Source: an uncultured Clostridia bacterium (GTDB lineage: Bacteria; Bacillota; Clostridia; Oscillospirales; Ruminococcaceae). Taken from it: a stretch of 64,000 nucleotides of DNA. The position numbers and the translations under genes were made by a program. Shown piece after piece: positions 35,400 through 43,279 of this stretch. The notes under the pieces were generated by a model. It worked only from the letters and a program-made list of their open reading frames with translations, did not search any database and was not told where the DNA came from. Each line of letters begins with the position of its first letter. The stretch's first letter is position 1. The DNA lies in the NCBI GenBank assembly GCA_945873955.1, contig CAMCFA010000001.1, positions 358,759 to 422,758 of the forward strand. The letters run 5' to 3'.

Positions 35400-36563
35400 A
35401 TGGACATCAAAGAAAAAGCACTTCAAAAGCATTATGAGTGGGGCGGAAAGCTGGAGGTAGTTTCCCGCGCGAAAATCGAGACCCGCGAGGATCTCTCCCT
35501 CGCCTACACCCCCGGCGTTGCGCAGCCCTGCCTTGAGATCGCAAAGGATCCGGAGCTTTCCTATAAGCTCACCCGCCGCAGCAACCTCGTTGCGGTGATC
35601 ACCGACGGCACCGCTGTACTGGGACTCGGCGATATCGGCGGTCTGGCGGGTATGCCCGTAATGGAGGGCAAATGCTGCCTGTTCAAGGAATTCGGCGGCG
35701 TGGACGCATTTCCTCTCTGTGTTAAGAGCAAGGATCCGGACGAGATCGTCCGCACGATAGAGCTTATCTCCGACAGCTTCGGCGGCATTAATCTGGAGGA
35801 TATCTCCGCGCCCCGCTGCTTTGAGATAGAAGCAAAGCTGAAGGAGCGGCTGGATATCCCGGTATTCCACGACGACCAGCACGGCACAGCGATTGTTGTC
35901 GGCGCAGCTATGATCAACGCGATAAAGCTCGCCGGAAAGAAGCTGTCTGATATAACAGTTGTGATCAACGGTGCTGGCTCTGCGGGTATCGCAATCGGCA
36001 AGTTTCTGCTTAAGCTCGGCGTGGGCAACCTCATTATGGTAGACCTGTGCGGTATTCTTAACCGCGACGAGGAATACGCAAATCCCGCGCACGCTGAAAT
36101 GGCGAAGCTCACCAATCGCGACAACATCAAGGGTGATCTCGCTGACGCGCTCAAGGGCGCAGACGCATTCGTCGGTGTTTCCAAGCCGAATCTCGTTACT
36201 CCGGAAATGGTGCAGTCTATGGCGGAGAAGCCGGTGCTGTTCCCTATGGCGAACCCCGAACCGGAAATAACCTACGACCTCGCAAAGCAGAGCGGCGCGT
36301 TCATAGTCGGCACCGGACGCAGCGACTACCCTAACCAGATCAACAATGTGCTGGTGTTCCCCGGCGTGTTCAAGGGTGCGCTGAAAGTCCGCGCAAAGGC
36401 TATCACAGAGGAAATGAAGCTGGCTGCGGCTTACGCTATCGCAGGTCTTGTCACCGACGACAAGCTGTCCGTGGATTACATTATCCCCAGCGCTCTTGAC
36501 AAGTCCGTGGCGCAGGCAGTAGCGGACGCCGTGGCTGACGAATGGCTCAGATCCGGCAAGTGA
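35400..36563 (+). CDS. NAD(P)-dependent malic enzyme
   Basis: A 387-residue enzyme that decarboxylates malate to pyruvate. It shows the short bacterial form: YTPGVAQPC (about 38), the catalytic Lys region MEGKCCLF, FHDDQHGTA (metal and active-site region, about 158), and the nucleotide-binding INGAGSAGIAIG (about 188). The cofactor preference is not certain. It lies 40 bases after the PHP gene and 31 before the TSCPD gene and supplies pyruvate and reducing power in fermentation. Confidence 0.95.
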   Translation: MDIKEKALQKHYEWGGKLEVVSRAKIETREDLSLAYTPGVAQPCLEIAKDPELSYKLTRRSNLVAVITDGTAVLGLGDIGGLAGMPVMEGKCCLFKEFGGVDAFPLCVKSKDPDEIVRTIELISDSFGGINLEDISAPRCFEIEAKLKERLDIPVFHDDQHGTAIVVGAAMINAIKLAGKKLSDITVVINGAGSAGIAIGKFLLKLGVGNLIMVDLCGILNRDEEYANPAHAEMAKLTNRDNIKGDLADALKGADAFVGVSKPNLVTPEMVQSMAEKPVLFPMANPEPEITYDLAKQSGAFIVGTGRSDYPNQINNVLVFPGVFKGALKVRAKAITEEMKLAAAYAIAGLVTDDKLSVDYIIPSALDKSVAQAVADAVADEWLRSGK

Positions 36564-36594
36564 TCCCCCGAATATATATCAGAGGTGAAAAACA

Positions 36595-36849
36595 ATGAAG
36601 TTTGAATACACTCCCCGTGGCGTATGCTCACGAAAAATGATTTTTGATATCGAAAACGGCATTATCCAGTCGCTTCAAGTCGTTGGCGGCTGCGACGGCA
36701 ATTTAAAGGGCATTTCCTCCCTTGTCAAGGGTATGAAGGTCGAGGACGTTATTCCTAAGCTGGAGGACATCAAGTGCGGCATGAAGCCCACCTCCTGCCC
36801 GGCGCAGATCGCCCTTGCACTGAAAGAATTCGCTAAGAACAATCGATGA
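36595..36849 (+). CDS. TSCPD-domain small protein
   Basis: An 84-residue protein of the TSCPD type: VCSRKMIFDIENG at the N-terminus, GGCDGNLKGISSLVKGM, and KPTSCPAQIALAL carrying the TSCP signature. Related domains occur at the C-terminus of B12-dependent ribonucleotide reductases, so nucleic acid or metal binding is suspected, but the stand-alone form has no established role. It lies between malic enzyme and metF with tight spacing. Confidence 0.85.
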   Translation: MKFEYTPRGVCSRKMIFDIENGIIQSLQVVGGCDGNLKGISSLVKGMKVEDVIPKLEDIKCGMKPTSCPAQIALALKEFAKNNR

Positions 36850-36862
36850 AATCGGAGCTTAA

Positions 36863-37735
36863 ATGAAAATACCTGAACTATTCAAAAACGGACGAACCGT
36901 GTTCTCCTTTGAGGTCTTCCCGCCGAAAAAGGACAGCGACGTTTCCGTGGTCTACAACACGCTGGAGCAGCTTGGGGATCTTCACCCGGACTTCATCAGC
37001 GTGACCTACGGCGCAGGCGGCAGCGCTGCGGGCGCCTCCACCACCGAGCTGGTGAGGTACATAAAAGAGAACCTGCACACTGAGTCCATTGCGCACCTCA
37101 CCTGTGTGAATTCCACCCACGCAGATATCGACGCTAAGATACTGGAATTCAAGGAAAACGGCATTGAGAACGTGCTGGCGCTTCGCGGCGACATCAACCC
37201 GAATATCCCGCCCAAGCATGAGTTCCTGCACGCAAGCGACCTCATAGAATACATGAAGCCGCGCTCTGACATGTCGTTCTCCGGCGGGTGCTACCCGGAG
37301 GTACACCCGGAGTCGGAAAGTCTTGTTGAGGATATCCGACATCTGAAAATGAAGGTAGACGCGGGGGCTTCACACCTTATCTCCCAGTTGTTCTTCGATA
37401 ATAATTCGTTCATGGACTTTCTGGAAAAGGCAAGGATCGCCGGGATAAACGTCCCGATAGAAGCAGGTATAATGCCCTGCGTCAACGCAAAGCAGATCCA
37501 GCGCATGGTGAGCATGTGCGGAGCCAGTCTGCCGCTGAAATTCACAAAGATGATAAACCGCTACGGCGACAATCCCGAAGCAATGCGGGACGCAGGTATC
37601 GCCTACGCGGTAGATCAGATAATCGATCTGGTCGCTCAGGGTGTGGACGGGATACACCTCTACACCATGAACAACCCCTATATAGCAAGAAAAATCAGTG
37701 AAAGCATAGAGAAGGTGATACGCTGTGACATGTGA
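36863..37735 (+). CDS. metF: Methylenetetrahydrofolate reductase
   Basis: A 290-residue flavoprotein that reduces 5,10-methylene-THF to 5-methyl-THF. FSFEVFPPKKDSD (N-terminal catalytic Glu), DFISVTYGAGGS, NVLALRGD and IEAGIMPC are family landmarks. Its end overlaps the MetH activation-domain gene by 11 bases, tying it to methionine synthesis. Confidence 0.95.
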   Translation: MKIPELFKNGRTVFSFEVFPPKKDSDVSVVYNTLEQLGDLHPDFISVTYGAGGSAAGASTTELVRYIKENLHTESIAHLTCVNSTHADIDAKILEFKENGIENVLALRGDINPNIPPKHEFLHASDLIEYMKPRSDMSFSGGCYPEVHPESESLVEDIRHLKMKVDAGASHLISQLFFDNNSFMDFLEKARIAGINVPIEAGIMPCVNAKQIQRMVSMCGASLPLKFTKMINRYGDNPEAMRDAGIAYAVDQIIDLVAQGVDGIHLYTMNNPYIARKISESIEKVIRCDM

Positions 37736-38393
37736 AATAACCCGAATCAACCGCGCCGAAGCCCTGCGATACATGGGCTACACCGAGGAGCCGGACGAAA
37801 GGATCAGCGCCGCGATTGACGAGTGCGAACGTGAGCTGCTTAAAGAAGCACGTCCCCAGTTCGTGTGGAGGGTGTTCAATATCCAGCGTTCAGAAAGAAG
37901 CCTTGTGCTTTCCGACTGCGACTATGAGCTGGAGGGAAAGGACATCGCCGATCATCTGCGGGGCTGCGACAAGGCGGCGGTGCTTTGCTCCACCCTGTCC
38001 TCCGACGCCGACAGATTTCTGAAAAAGCTGGACGTTTCCGACTCAATGAAGGCAGTCATCACTGACGCTCTTGCCAACGCCATGATCGAACAGGTGAACG
38101 AACAGGCGCGGCAGGATATCCTCACCAACATGCCGGGATACTCCACCACATGGTGCTACGGCGCAGGCTATGGGGACTTCCCTATTGAAAGCGCGCCGCT
38201 GCTCATTGCTTCGGTGGACGCGGTCAGAAAGATCGGCGTTTGCTGCACTGCAACCCACATGCTCACCCCCCGCAAGACTATCGTCGGCGTGGTCGGTCTT
38301 TTCCGCGGCGAACTTGACAAGAAGCGCCGCAGCTGCGAGGACTGCAACGCCAAAGACACCTGCCGATTCCGCGCCTACGGAACACGGTGCTGA
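37725..38393 (+). CDS. Stand-alone MetH activation-domain protein
   Basis: A 222-residue protein homologous to the C-terminal SAM-binding activation domain of cobalamin-dependent methionine synthase, which re-methylates inactive Cob(II). The segments GYGDFPIE and HMLTPRKTIVGVVG are recognisable. The CEDCNAKDTCRFR tail adds a Cys cluster. It overlaps metF. In clostridia MetH is often split, with the catalytic domains encoded separately; none lies in this window. Confidence 0.85.
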   Translation: MTCEITRINRAEALRYMGYTEEPDERISAAIDECERELLKEARPQFVWRVFNIQRSERSLVLSDCDYELEGKDIADHLRGCDKAAVLCSTLSSDADRFLKKLDVSDSMKAVITDALANAMIEQVNEQARQDILTNMPGYSTTWCYGAGYGDFPIESAPLLIASVDAVRKIGVCCTATHMLTPRKTIVGVVGLFRGELDKKRRSCEDCNAKDTCRFRAYGTRC

Positions 38394-38409
38394 TGTGATT
38401 CAACAAATT

Positions 38410-38448
38410 AAAGCGCTGATCCAGTGAATAAACGGACAGCGCTTTTTT
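38410..38448 (+). terminator. Terminator of the PHP-metF operon
   Basis: AAAGCGCTG pairs with CAGCGCTTT, then TTTG. Confidence 0.88.
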
Positions 38449-38469
38449 GTATCATTTTCGGGACAGTTA

Positions 38470-38498
38470 TTGACAAATTTCACCGGAAATGTTATACT
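38470..38498 (+). promoter_or_regulatory. Promoter of the TetR gene
   Basis: TTGACA (38470-38475), 17-base spacer, TATACT (38493-38498). Confidence 0.85.
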
Positions 38499-38592
38499 TA
38501 TCATAGCAACAATGCATTATTATCTGAACCAGACATCATTCTGATGAATTATTATCGCAGGGTTTATTGACATTCAAAGGAGTCTGACAAAA

Positions 38593-39246
38593 ATGCCGCC
38601 AAGACCTAAATTCACAAAAGAAGAAATCGTCGTCGCCGCTATGGAGCTTGTGAGCGAACGCGGAATAGAATACCTCACCACCCGAAATCTTGGAGAAAAG
38701 CTGGGCAGCTCTGCCCGCCCGATCTTCACGGTGTTCATAAGCATGGACGACGTTCAGCGGGAGGTACGCGCTGCTGCACTGAACAAGTTCAACAGCTATA
38801 TCCGCGAGATAGTGAACTACACCCCAGCTTTCAAGGAAGCCGGTATACGCATGGTGCGGTTCGCGATAAAAGAGCCGAAGCTGTTTCAGCTTCTGTTCAT
38901 GACGGAAAACAAGGAGCAGGTCAATCCCCGGTCGTTCTTCGGTAGTCTCGGCGAATACGAGGATCTCTGCACCGAGGTGATATGCCGCGACTACGGGCTT
39001 GACCAGCAGCAGGCAACGGTGCTGTTCCAGCACATGTGGACCTATACCTACGGCATAAGCGCCCTTTGCGCAACGCATACCTGCATGTTCTCTGAGGAGG
39101 AGATCGCCGACCGGCTCGGCACGGAGTTCCTCGCGATCACCTCGCTTATCCAGAGCGGACACATGAACGTGACCACTCCCCCGCCTGTTCCCGGCACAAA
39201 CCGTGATGACCTCAAGACCAACGAGATACTTGCCGGGCTGAAATGA
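38593..39246 (+). CDS. TetR-family transcriptional regulator
   Basis: A 217-residue regulator. The N-terminal helix-turn-helix runs FTKEEIVVAAMELVSERG then LTTRNLGEKLGSSARPIF. The recognition helix ending RPIFTVFISMDD replaces the common YYHFKNKEE, as in a clostridial TetR branch often tied to membrane proteins. The C-terminal ligand domain contains clustered Met/Phe. It is monocistronic with a strong promoter and no target gene beside it. Confidence 0.88.
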   Translation: MPPRPKFTKEEIVVAAMELVSERGIEYLTTRNLGEKLGSSARPIFTVFISMDDVQREVRAAALNKFNSYIREIVNYTPAFKEAGIRMVRFAIKEPKLFQLLFMTENKEQVNPRSFFGSLGEYEDLCTEVICRDYGLDQQQATVLFQHMWTYTYGISALCATHTCMFSEEEIADRLGTEFLAITSLIQSGHMNVTTPPPVPGTNRDDLKTNEILAGLK

Positions 39247-39252
39247 TCTGCG

Positions 39253-39465
39253 TTAGTTTATGCGCCGCAGTCCGTACTTAGCGTAGAATGCGTCAATGTC
39301 ACCGTCTGAACGCACCAGCTCTGCGCATACCAGTTTCTTTTCAGCAGCGTTGTAGAAGCCTATGGTCTTTTCCCCGGTGCAGACGCTGGATTCAACTCTG
39401 ATATCAGCGGCTGAAAATCCCTCCGGCAGATGAAGAACAGTGCTGTGCTTTTTAAATATGCTCAT
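39253..39465 (-). CDS. Small protein of unknown function (70 aa)
   Basis: Begins MSIFKKHSTVLHLPEG and ends AKYGLRRIN; compact, mixed alpha/beta composition with two Cys. It has a weak GGGGT ribosome binding site. Convergent with the TetR gene and seven bases from its stop. No family recognised. Confidence 0.6.
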   Translation of the reverse strand: MSIFKKHSTVLHLPEGFSAADIRVESSVCTGEKTIGFYNAAEKKLVCAELVRSDGDIDAFYAKYGLRRIN

Positions 39466-39509
39466 AATTACCCCTATCTCCGGAATTTTTCAAATTTATT
39501 GCCAAAACT

Positions 39510-39534
39510 GGGCTGCCTTATGATTCGGCAGCCC
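39510..39534 (-). terminator. Terminator of the CCA-adding enzyme gene
   Basis: GGGCTGCC pairs with GGCAGCCC across nine bases, followed on the minus strand by AGTTTTG. Confidence 0.8.
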
Positions 39535-39538
39535 ATAA

Positions 39539-41164
39539 TTATTTCTTCTTGCGGGTGAAAACAGGCTCGGAGCGGCGGTGCTTCATCGCCTGAGCAGTGC
39601 GCTTCTCACGGGCAAGGCGCTCACGCTCCGCCTTGATCTCCTCCAGACGCTGCTTGCTCTTTTCCGCCATGTCAAGCAGCATGAGCTTGTTGTTGAAGCT
39701 AGGCTTATCGAGCACCATATCGAACAGCGCGTTAAGAAGCTGCTCCGCCTCCTGCTCCGAGCTTACCAGCCGGCGCTCCATAAGCTCCCGCGAGGTGATC
39801 GCGAGCTGCCGGATATTGTAGCACTCCCCGCTGTCGAGTATCTCCCGCAGAGCCGCAGCCGCTGCCCTCAGCCGCTGCACGTCCGGGGTGTCCGGGTCGA
39901 TTTTCTTCGCCCGGCTGTCGGCGATCTCACACTGGATCAGCTTGCGGAGATCCTCCGCGCCGAGGGCGTCAAGCAGCCGTTTCAGCTCGCTGCGCTCCTC
40001 CGGGATATCCTTGTCGTGATAGTACACCAGCCAGCTTATCTCCCCGGAAAGTGCCGCCGGGAATTCCAGCCGCCGCATTATGCGCTCCGCCAGCAGTCTG
40101 CTTCGCTCGCCGTGACCCTTGAAATGCCCCTGCCCGCTGGGGTCTATTGAGCAGCAGTCGGGCTTGCCGAGGTCGTGGAACAGCATTGCAAAGCGCACCG
40201 GAAGCTCCGGCACGGCATATCCCACCGACTTTGCGATATGCGTCCAGACCGTGAAATCATGGTAGACGCCGTGCTGCTCAAAGTCAATGCACGGCTCAAT
40301 TTCCGGCAGCAGGAATTTCAGAATATCCGCGTACTGCTCCAGCACCCGCGCGGCGTATTTGCCCATTACAATGCGGGAAAGCTCGGTGAACAGCTTGTCC
40401 TTTTCCGCGTACTCAAAGCAGCTCACGTTCGCCCGGATAGCCTCGCGAGTCCTGTCCTCAATGACGTACTCACCCTCGGCGCAATAACGTATCGCCTCAA
40501 GTATCCTAGACGGGTCAGACGTGAAGCAGCGGGACATGTCGTACCACGTTTCGGTGACGGACTTTCCGTTTTCCTTTGTGGTTCGGCTCTGCATTTCGCC
40601 TATCGCTATTACCCGTGCCGGAAGTCTGGAAACCCCGGCGCGCCGCCTTAACAGCTCACCGGAAGCCGGGCTTTGCGGCTCGGCAGGGAGTTCTTCGGTC
40701 TCACCGCGCTCCTCACGTTCTTCCCGCTCCTCGCGTTCTTCCTGCGCAACAGCTTCCGGGTCAGGGCGCAGCGACGCTCTCCCTCCGAACGGGTCGATCA
40801 ACCCGGAACGCGGGCTGTAAGCGATAGCGTTCATTGTGAAGCCACGGCGGAACAGGTCGGTTTCAAGATCCTCCGCGTACATCACGCGGTTGCCGACTAC
40901 CTCCCGGCGGTAGGGGGAAACCTGTATTATCATTCCCACCACCGTCACAAAGACCTCGCCCCGCTTCATTCCTTCGTCGGAAATGCGGTAGTCCCGGAAC
41001 ACGAAAAGTATATCGTTTATCCCGGCGTTGGTCACTATGTCGTAATCCTGCGGATTATTGCCGAGCAGCAGTTCTCTCACACAGTCGCCGACGATATACG
41101 CGTCATAGCCGGAGTTTTCCAGCACCTCTATCGCTTTTGTCACCTGTTCCGGCAGAATAATCAT
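39539..41164 (-). CDS. cca: CCA tRNA nucleotidyltransferase/poly(A) polymerase family, with internal insertion
   Basis: A 541-residue class II nucleotidyltransferase with IVGDCVRELLLG (about 24), the metal-binding DYDIVT, RRGFTMNAIAY and DPFGG, then a helical domain and an HD-type region (FHDLGKPDC, YYHDKD). Between DPFGG and the PSRILEAIRYCAE helix there is an extra stretch of about 75 residues, including an EEREEREEREE repeat, that the family normally lacks. The start at 41164 is preceded by GGGGTGA; the longer frame has no binding site. The C-terminus is a Lys/Arg-rich coiled coil. CCA addition is the likely role. Confidence 0.85.
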   Translation of the reverse strand: MIILPEQVTKAIEVLENSGYDAYIVGDCVRELLLGNNPQDYDIVTNAGINDILFVFRDYRISDEGMKRGEVFVTVVGMIIQVSPYRREVVGNRVMYAEDLETDLFRRGFTMNAIAYSPRSGLIDPFGGRASLRPDPEAVAQEEREEREEREERGETEELPAEPQSPASGELLRRRAGVSRLPARVIAIGEMQSRTTKENGKSVTETWYDMSRCFTSDPSRILEAIRYCAEGEYVIEDRTREAIRANVSCFEYAEKDKLFTELSRIVMGKYAARVLEQYADILKFLLPEIEPCIDFEQHGVYHDFTVWTHIAKSVGYAVPELPVRFAMLFHDLGKPDCCSIDPSGQGHFKGHGERSRLLAERIMRRLEFPAALSGEISWLVYYHDKDIPEERSELKRLLDALGAEDLRKLIQCEIADSRAKKIDPDTPDVQRLRAAAAALREILDSGECYNIRQLAITSRELMERRLVSSEQEAEQLLNALFDMVLDKPSFNNKLMLLDMAEKSKQRLEEIKAERERLAREKRTAQAMKHRRSEPVFTRKKK

Positions 41165-41250
41165 AATATCACCCCAAAGCTCTGCGAAATTCATTAATTA
41201 TATTATATACCAGATCCCGCAAAAAATCAAGCGCCCTGAGCATATTCAAG

Positions 41251-41772
41251 CTAATTTCCCATTATCGCCGCCACGACAAGTCCGCATACTATCCACGCGG
41301 TGCAGTCCGCGGTAAGCGCCGCGGGCACGGCGTAGCGGGTCTTTCGTATCTTCACGGCGGAGAAATACACCGCGATCGTGTAAAAAGTCGTTTCAGACGA
41401 GCCGAGAAGCACAGCCGCGACCCTCCCTGCGAAGCTGTCAGCGCCGTATTCCGCGGCGATACCGTCGTACACCGCGATAGCGCCGCTGCCGGAGAACGGG
41501 CGCAGCAGCACCATTTGCATACATTCCGGCGGGAATCCCACCGCGCTGCACAGCGGTGTAAGCAACTGGGTCAGAAGCTCCACAGCGCCGCTTGCCTGCA
41601 ACATTCCAACGCTTATCAGCAGCAGTATCAGCGCCGGAAGTATCTCAGCAGTGGTTTTCAGCCCCTCCGCGGAGCCGTCGCAGAACACCGGGAACACCTC
41701 AACCCGCTTGGCAAAGCCAAATATGAGTATCCCGGCGAACAAGACCGGGACGATGAAATCAGTTATCTGCAC
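41251..41772 (-). CDS. spmB: Spore maturation protein B
   Basis: A 173-residue membrane protein with a nucleoside-recognition (gate) fold; LLRPFSGSGAIAVYDGI and LLGSSETTFYTIAVYF are SpmB hallmarks. It works with SpmA in spore core dehydration in Bacillus and clostridia. It overlaps spmA by 14 bases. Its presence argues for a sporulating lineage. Confidence 0.92.
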   Translation of the reverse strand: MQITDFIVPVLFAGILIFGFAKRVEVFPVFCDGSAEGLKTTAEILPALILLLISVGMLQASGAVELLTQLLTPLCSAVGFPPECMQMVLLRPFSGSGAIAVYDGIAAEYGADSFAGRVAAVLLGSSETTFYTIAVYFSAVKIRKTRYAVPAALTADCTAWIVCGLVVAAIMGN

Positions 41773-42397
41773 CGCCGCTCCTCCGTTTCTTCCTGCGCCG
41801 GGATATCCAGCCCAGCAGCTTCGCCGCGCACACCGCCGCCGCGAGGGAATACGCCGACACTATCCACACGCAGGGCAGTATGTCCATAGGTCGCTCCGCG
41901 CCGTGAGCCGCCCTCAGCGCCGCCGCAGTCGCGGGGATCACTTGCAGGCTGGCGGTGTTCAGCACCGTAAGCATTATCATATTGTCCGAGGCTTCTCCGG
42001 AAGGCGGAGATTCCACGCCGGGAACGTATCCCGCCTCTTCCTCTTGAATTGCTTCCATTGCGCGGATACCAAGCGGCGTTGTCGCGTTCCCCAGCCCTAG
42101 AATATTCGCGGAAAGGTTCATGCAGATCATCTGCATAGCCCTACCGCCCTTTTCCAGCCCCCGGAACAGCAGCGACACCACCGGCGAAAGCAGCCCGGAC
42201 AGCGCTTTCACCGCGCCGGCTTCCTCGGCGACCTTCATCAGACCGCTCCACAGGCACATTATGCCGCACAGCGTTATCGCAAGAGTCACAGCCTCCCCTG
42301 CCTTGTCCAGCACCGCAGAGGAAACCTCCGGCAGCCTGCCGGTAATTATTCCGCAGATTATCGCTGCCACCGGGATCACAGCAAGTATTATCTTCAC
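41759..42397 (-). CDS. spmA: Spore maturation protein A
   Basis: A 212-residue membrane protein with ANILGLGNATTPLGIRAM and SDNMIMLTVLNTASLQVIP, both SpmA signatures. Start is GTG at 42397 behind AGGAGGG. A MITE-like element begins 57 bases upstream, where the promoter would be expected, and could have altered its expression. Confidence 0.92.
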   Translation of the reverse strand: MKIILAVIPVAAIICGIITGRLPEVSSAVLDKAGEAVTLAITLCGIMCLWSGLMKVAEEAGAVKALSGLLSPVVSLLFRGLEKGGRAMQMICMNLSANILGLGNATTPLGIRAMEAIQEEEAGYVPGVESPPSGEASDNMIMLTVLNTASLQVIPATAAALRAAHGAERPMDILPCVWIVSAYSLAAAVCAAKLLGWISRRRKKRRSGGADN

Positions 42398-42453
42398 AAA
42401 ACGCCCTCCTGTCTTTATGGGTATTAGCTGCCAATTATCACATCTTTTTCCGA

Positions 42454-42544
42454 GGGAAACGCTGATTAAATCAAATTCGCCACGTTCAAACGCGCATACT
42501 CACGCGGCTGAATTTGATACGCTTCGCTTTAATCAGCGTGTCCC
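42454..42544. mobile_element. 91-bp MITE-like inverted-repeat element, copy 2
   Basis: Identical to the copy at 2977-3067 except for one base near the right end (C at 42538, T in copy 1). Ends are GGGAAACGCTGATTAAA and GGGACACGCTGATTAAA (inverted). No obvious target duplication is seen here. It sits between spmA and the AbrB gene. Confidence 0.85.
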
Positions 42545-42718
42545 TGGAACGCTAAAATTCTTCCAGAAAGCCCCTTTATTTTGTGCAAATCCCTTATTCC
42601 GCAGAATAACGCCATTTTCGCCATTTTAAATCAAATGCTTTATTTAATAGTGACACTTTTGTTTATCCTTTTTTGTACTGTTAGGGATAATAACTGACAA
42701 AATCTTGCATTTTTCAAA

Positions 42719-42747
42719 TTGACAAGAAATGCAAAACATGATATAAT
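42719..42747 (+). promoter_or_regulatory. Promoter of the AbrB-type gene
   Basis: TTGACA (42719-42724), 17-base spacer, TATAAT (42742-42747), a full-consensus promoter. Confidence 0.9.
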
Positions 42748-42837
42748 ATGCAGGAAATCAGCTATTTGCTGGAAAAAACGTTATTATTGGACATTCGCTG
42801 CCAAAGTGTGCAGCGGATACATGGGAGGAAGAAGAAC

Positions 42838-43086
42838 ATGGTGAAGTCAACAGGAATTGTAAGAAAAGTGGACGAACTCGGCAGAATCGTTATCCCGATC
42901 GAACTGAGAAGAACTCTTGACATCGGTATCAAGGACAGCCTTGAGATCTATGTAGAGGACGATCAGATCATTCTCAAGAAGTACACACCCGCGTGTGCGT
43001 TCTGCGCTAATGCAAGCGGAATCACAATCTTCAAGGGCAAGAACATCTGCTCCGAGTGCCTTGCAGAGCTCAGCAAGCTCGGCTGA
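42838..43086 (+). CDS. AbrB/SpoVT-type transition regulator with Cys4 tail
   Basis: An 82-residue protein. Residues 1-50 are a swapped-hairpin AbrB domain (STGIVRKVDELGRIVIPIEL). The C-terminus carries CAFC and CSEC, spaced like a small zinc-binding knuckle, instead of the Bacillus AbrB multimerisation tail. The start at 42838 follows GGGAGGAAG; the frame upstream overlaps the promoter. Expression should be high. It is likely a global transition-state or sporulation regulator. Confidence 0.9.
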   Translation: MVKSTGIVRKVDELGRIVIPIELRRTLDIGIKDSLEIYVEDDQIILKKYTPACAFCANASGITIFKGKNICSECLAELSKLG

Positions 43087-43114
43087 TAACATACTTATTC
43101 ATTTTATATACATA

Positions 43115-43147
43115 CCGCTCCGACTATTGCCGGGGCTTTCTTTTTTA
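43115..43147 (+). terminator. Terminator of the AbrB-type gene
   Basis: GCTCCG pairs with CGGGGC (one G-T pair), followed by TTTCTTTTTT. Confidence 0.75.
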
Positions 43148-43205
43148 TTTATATTACAGGAAGTCCGGAAATATTACAGGTGATAAAAAAACTTCATTAA
43201 AGGGC

Positions 43206-43234
43206 TTGTAAAAAAAACGGAGATATGATATACT
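43206..43234 (+). promoter_or_regulatory. Promoter of the ABC-F operon
   Basis: TTGTAA (43206-43211), 17-base spacer, TATACT (43229-43234). Confidence 0.75.
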
Positions 43235-43279
43235 ATTAATGTATATGCTGATTAATTATAAACAAAGGAGAACAACGAA

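Noticed and set aside
42748..42837. Longer N-terminus for the AbrB-type protein
   Set aside because: The upstream ATG lies at the transcription start region directly after the -10 box, while GGGAGGAAG and the canonical AbrB N-terminus fix the start at 42838.
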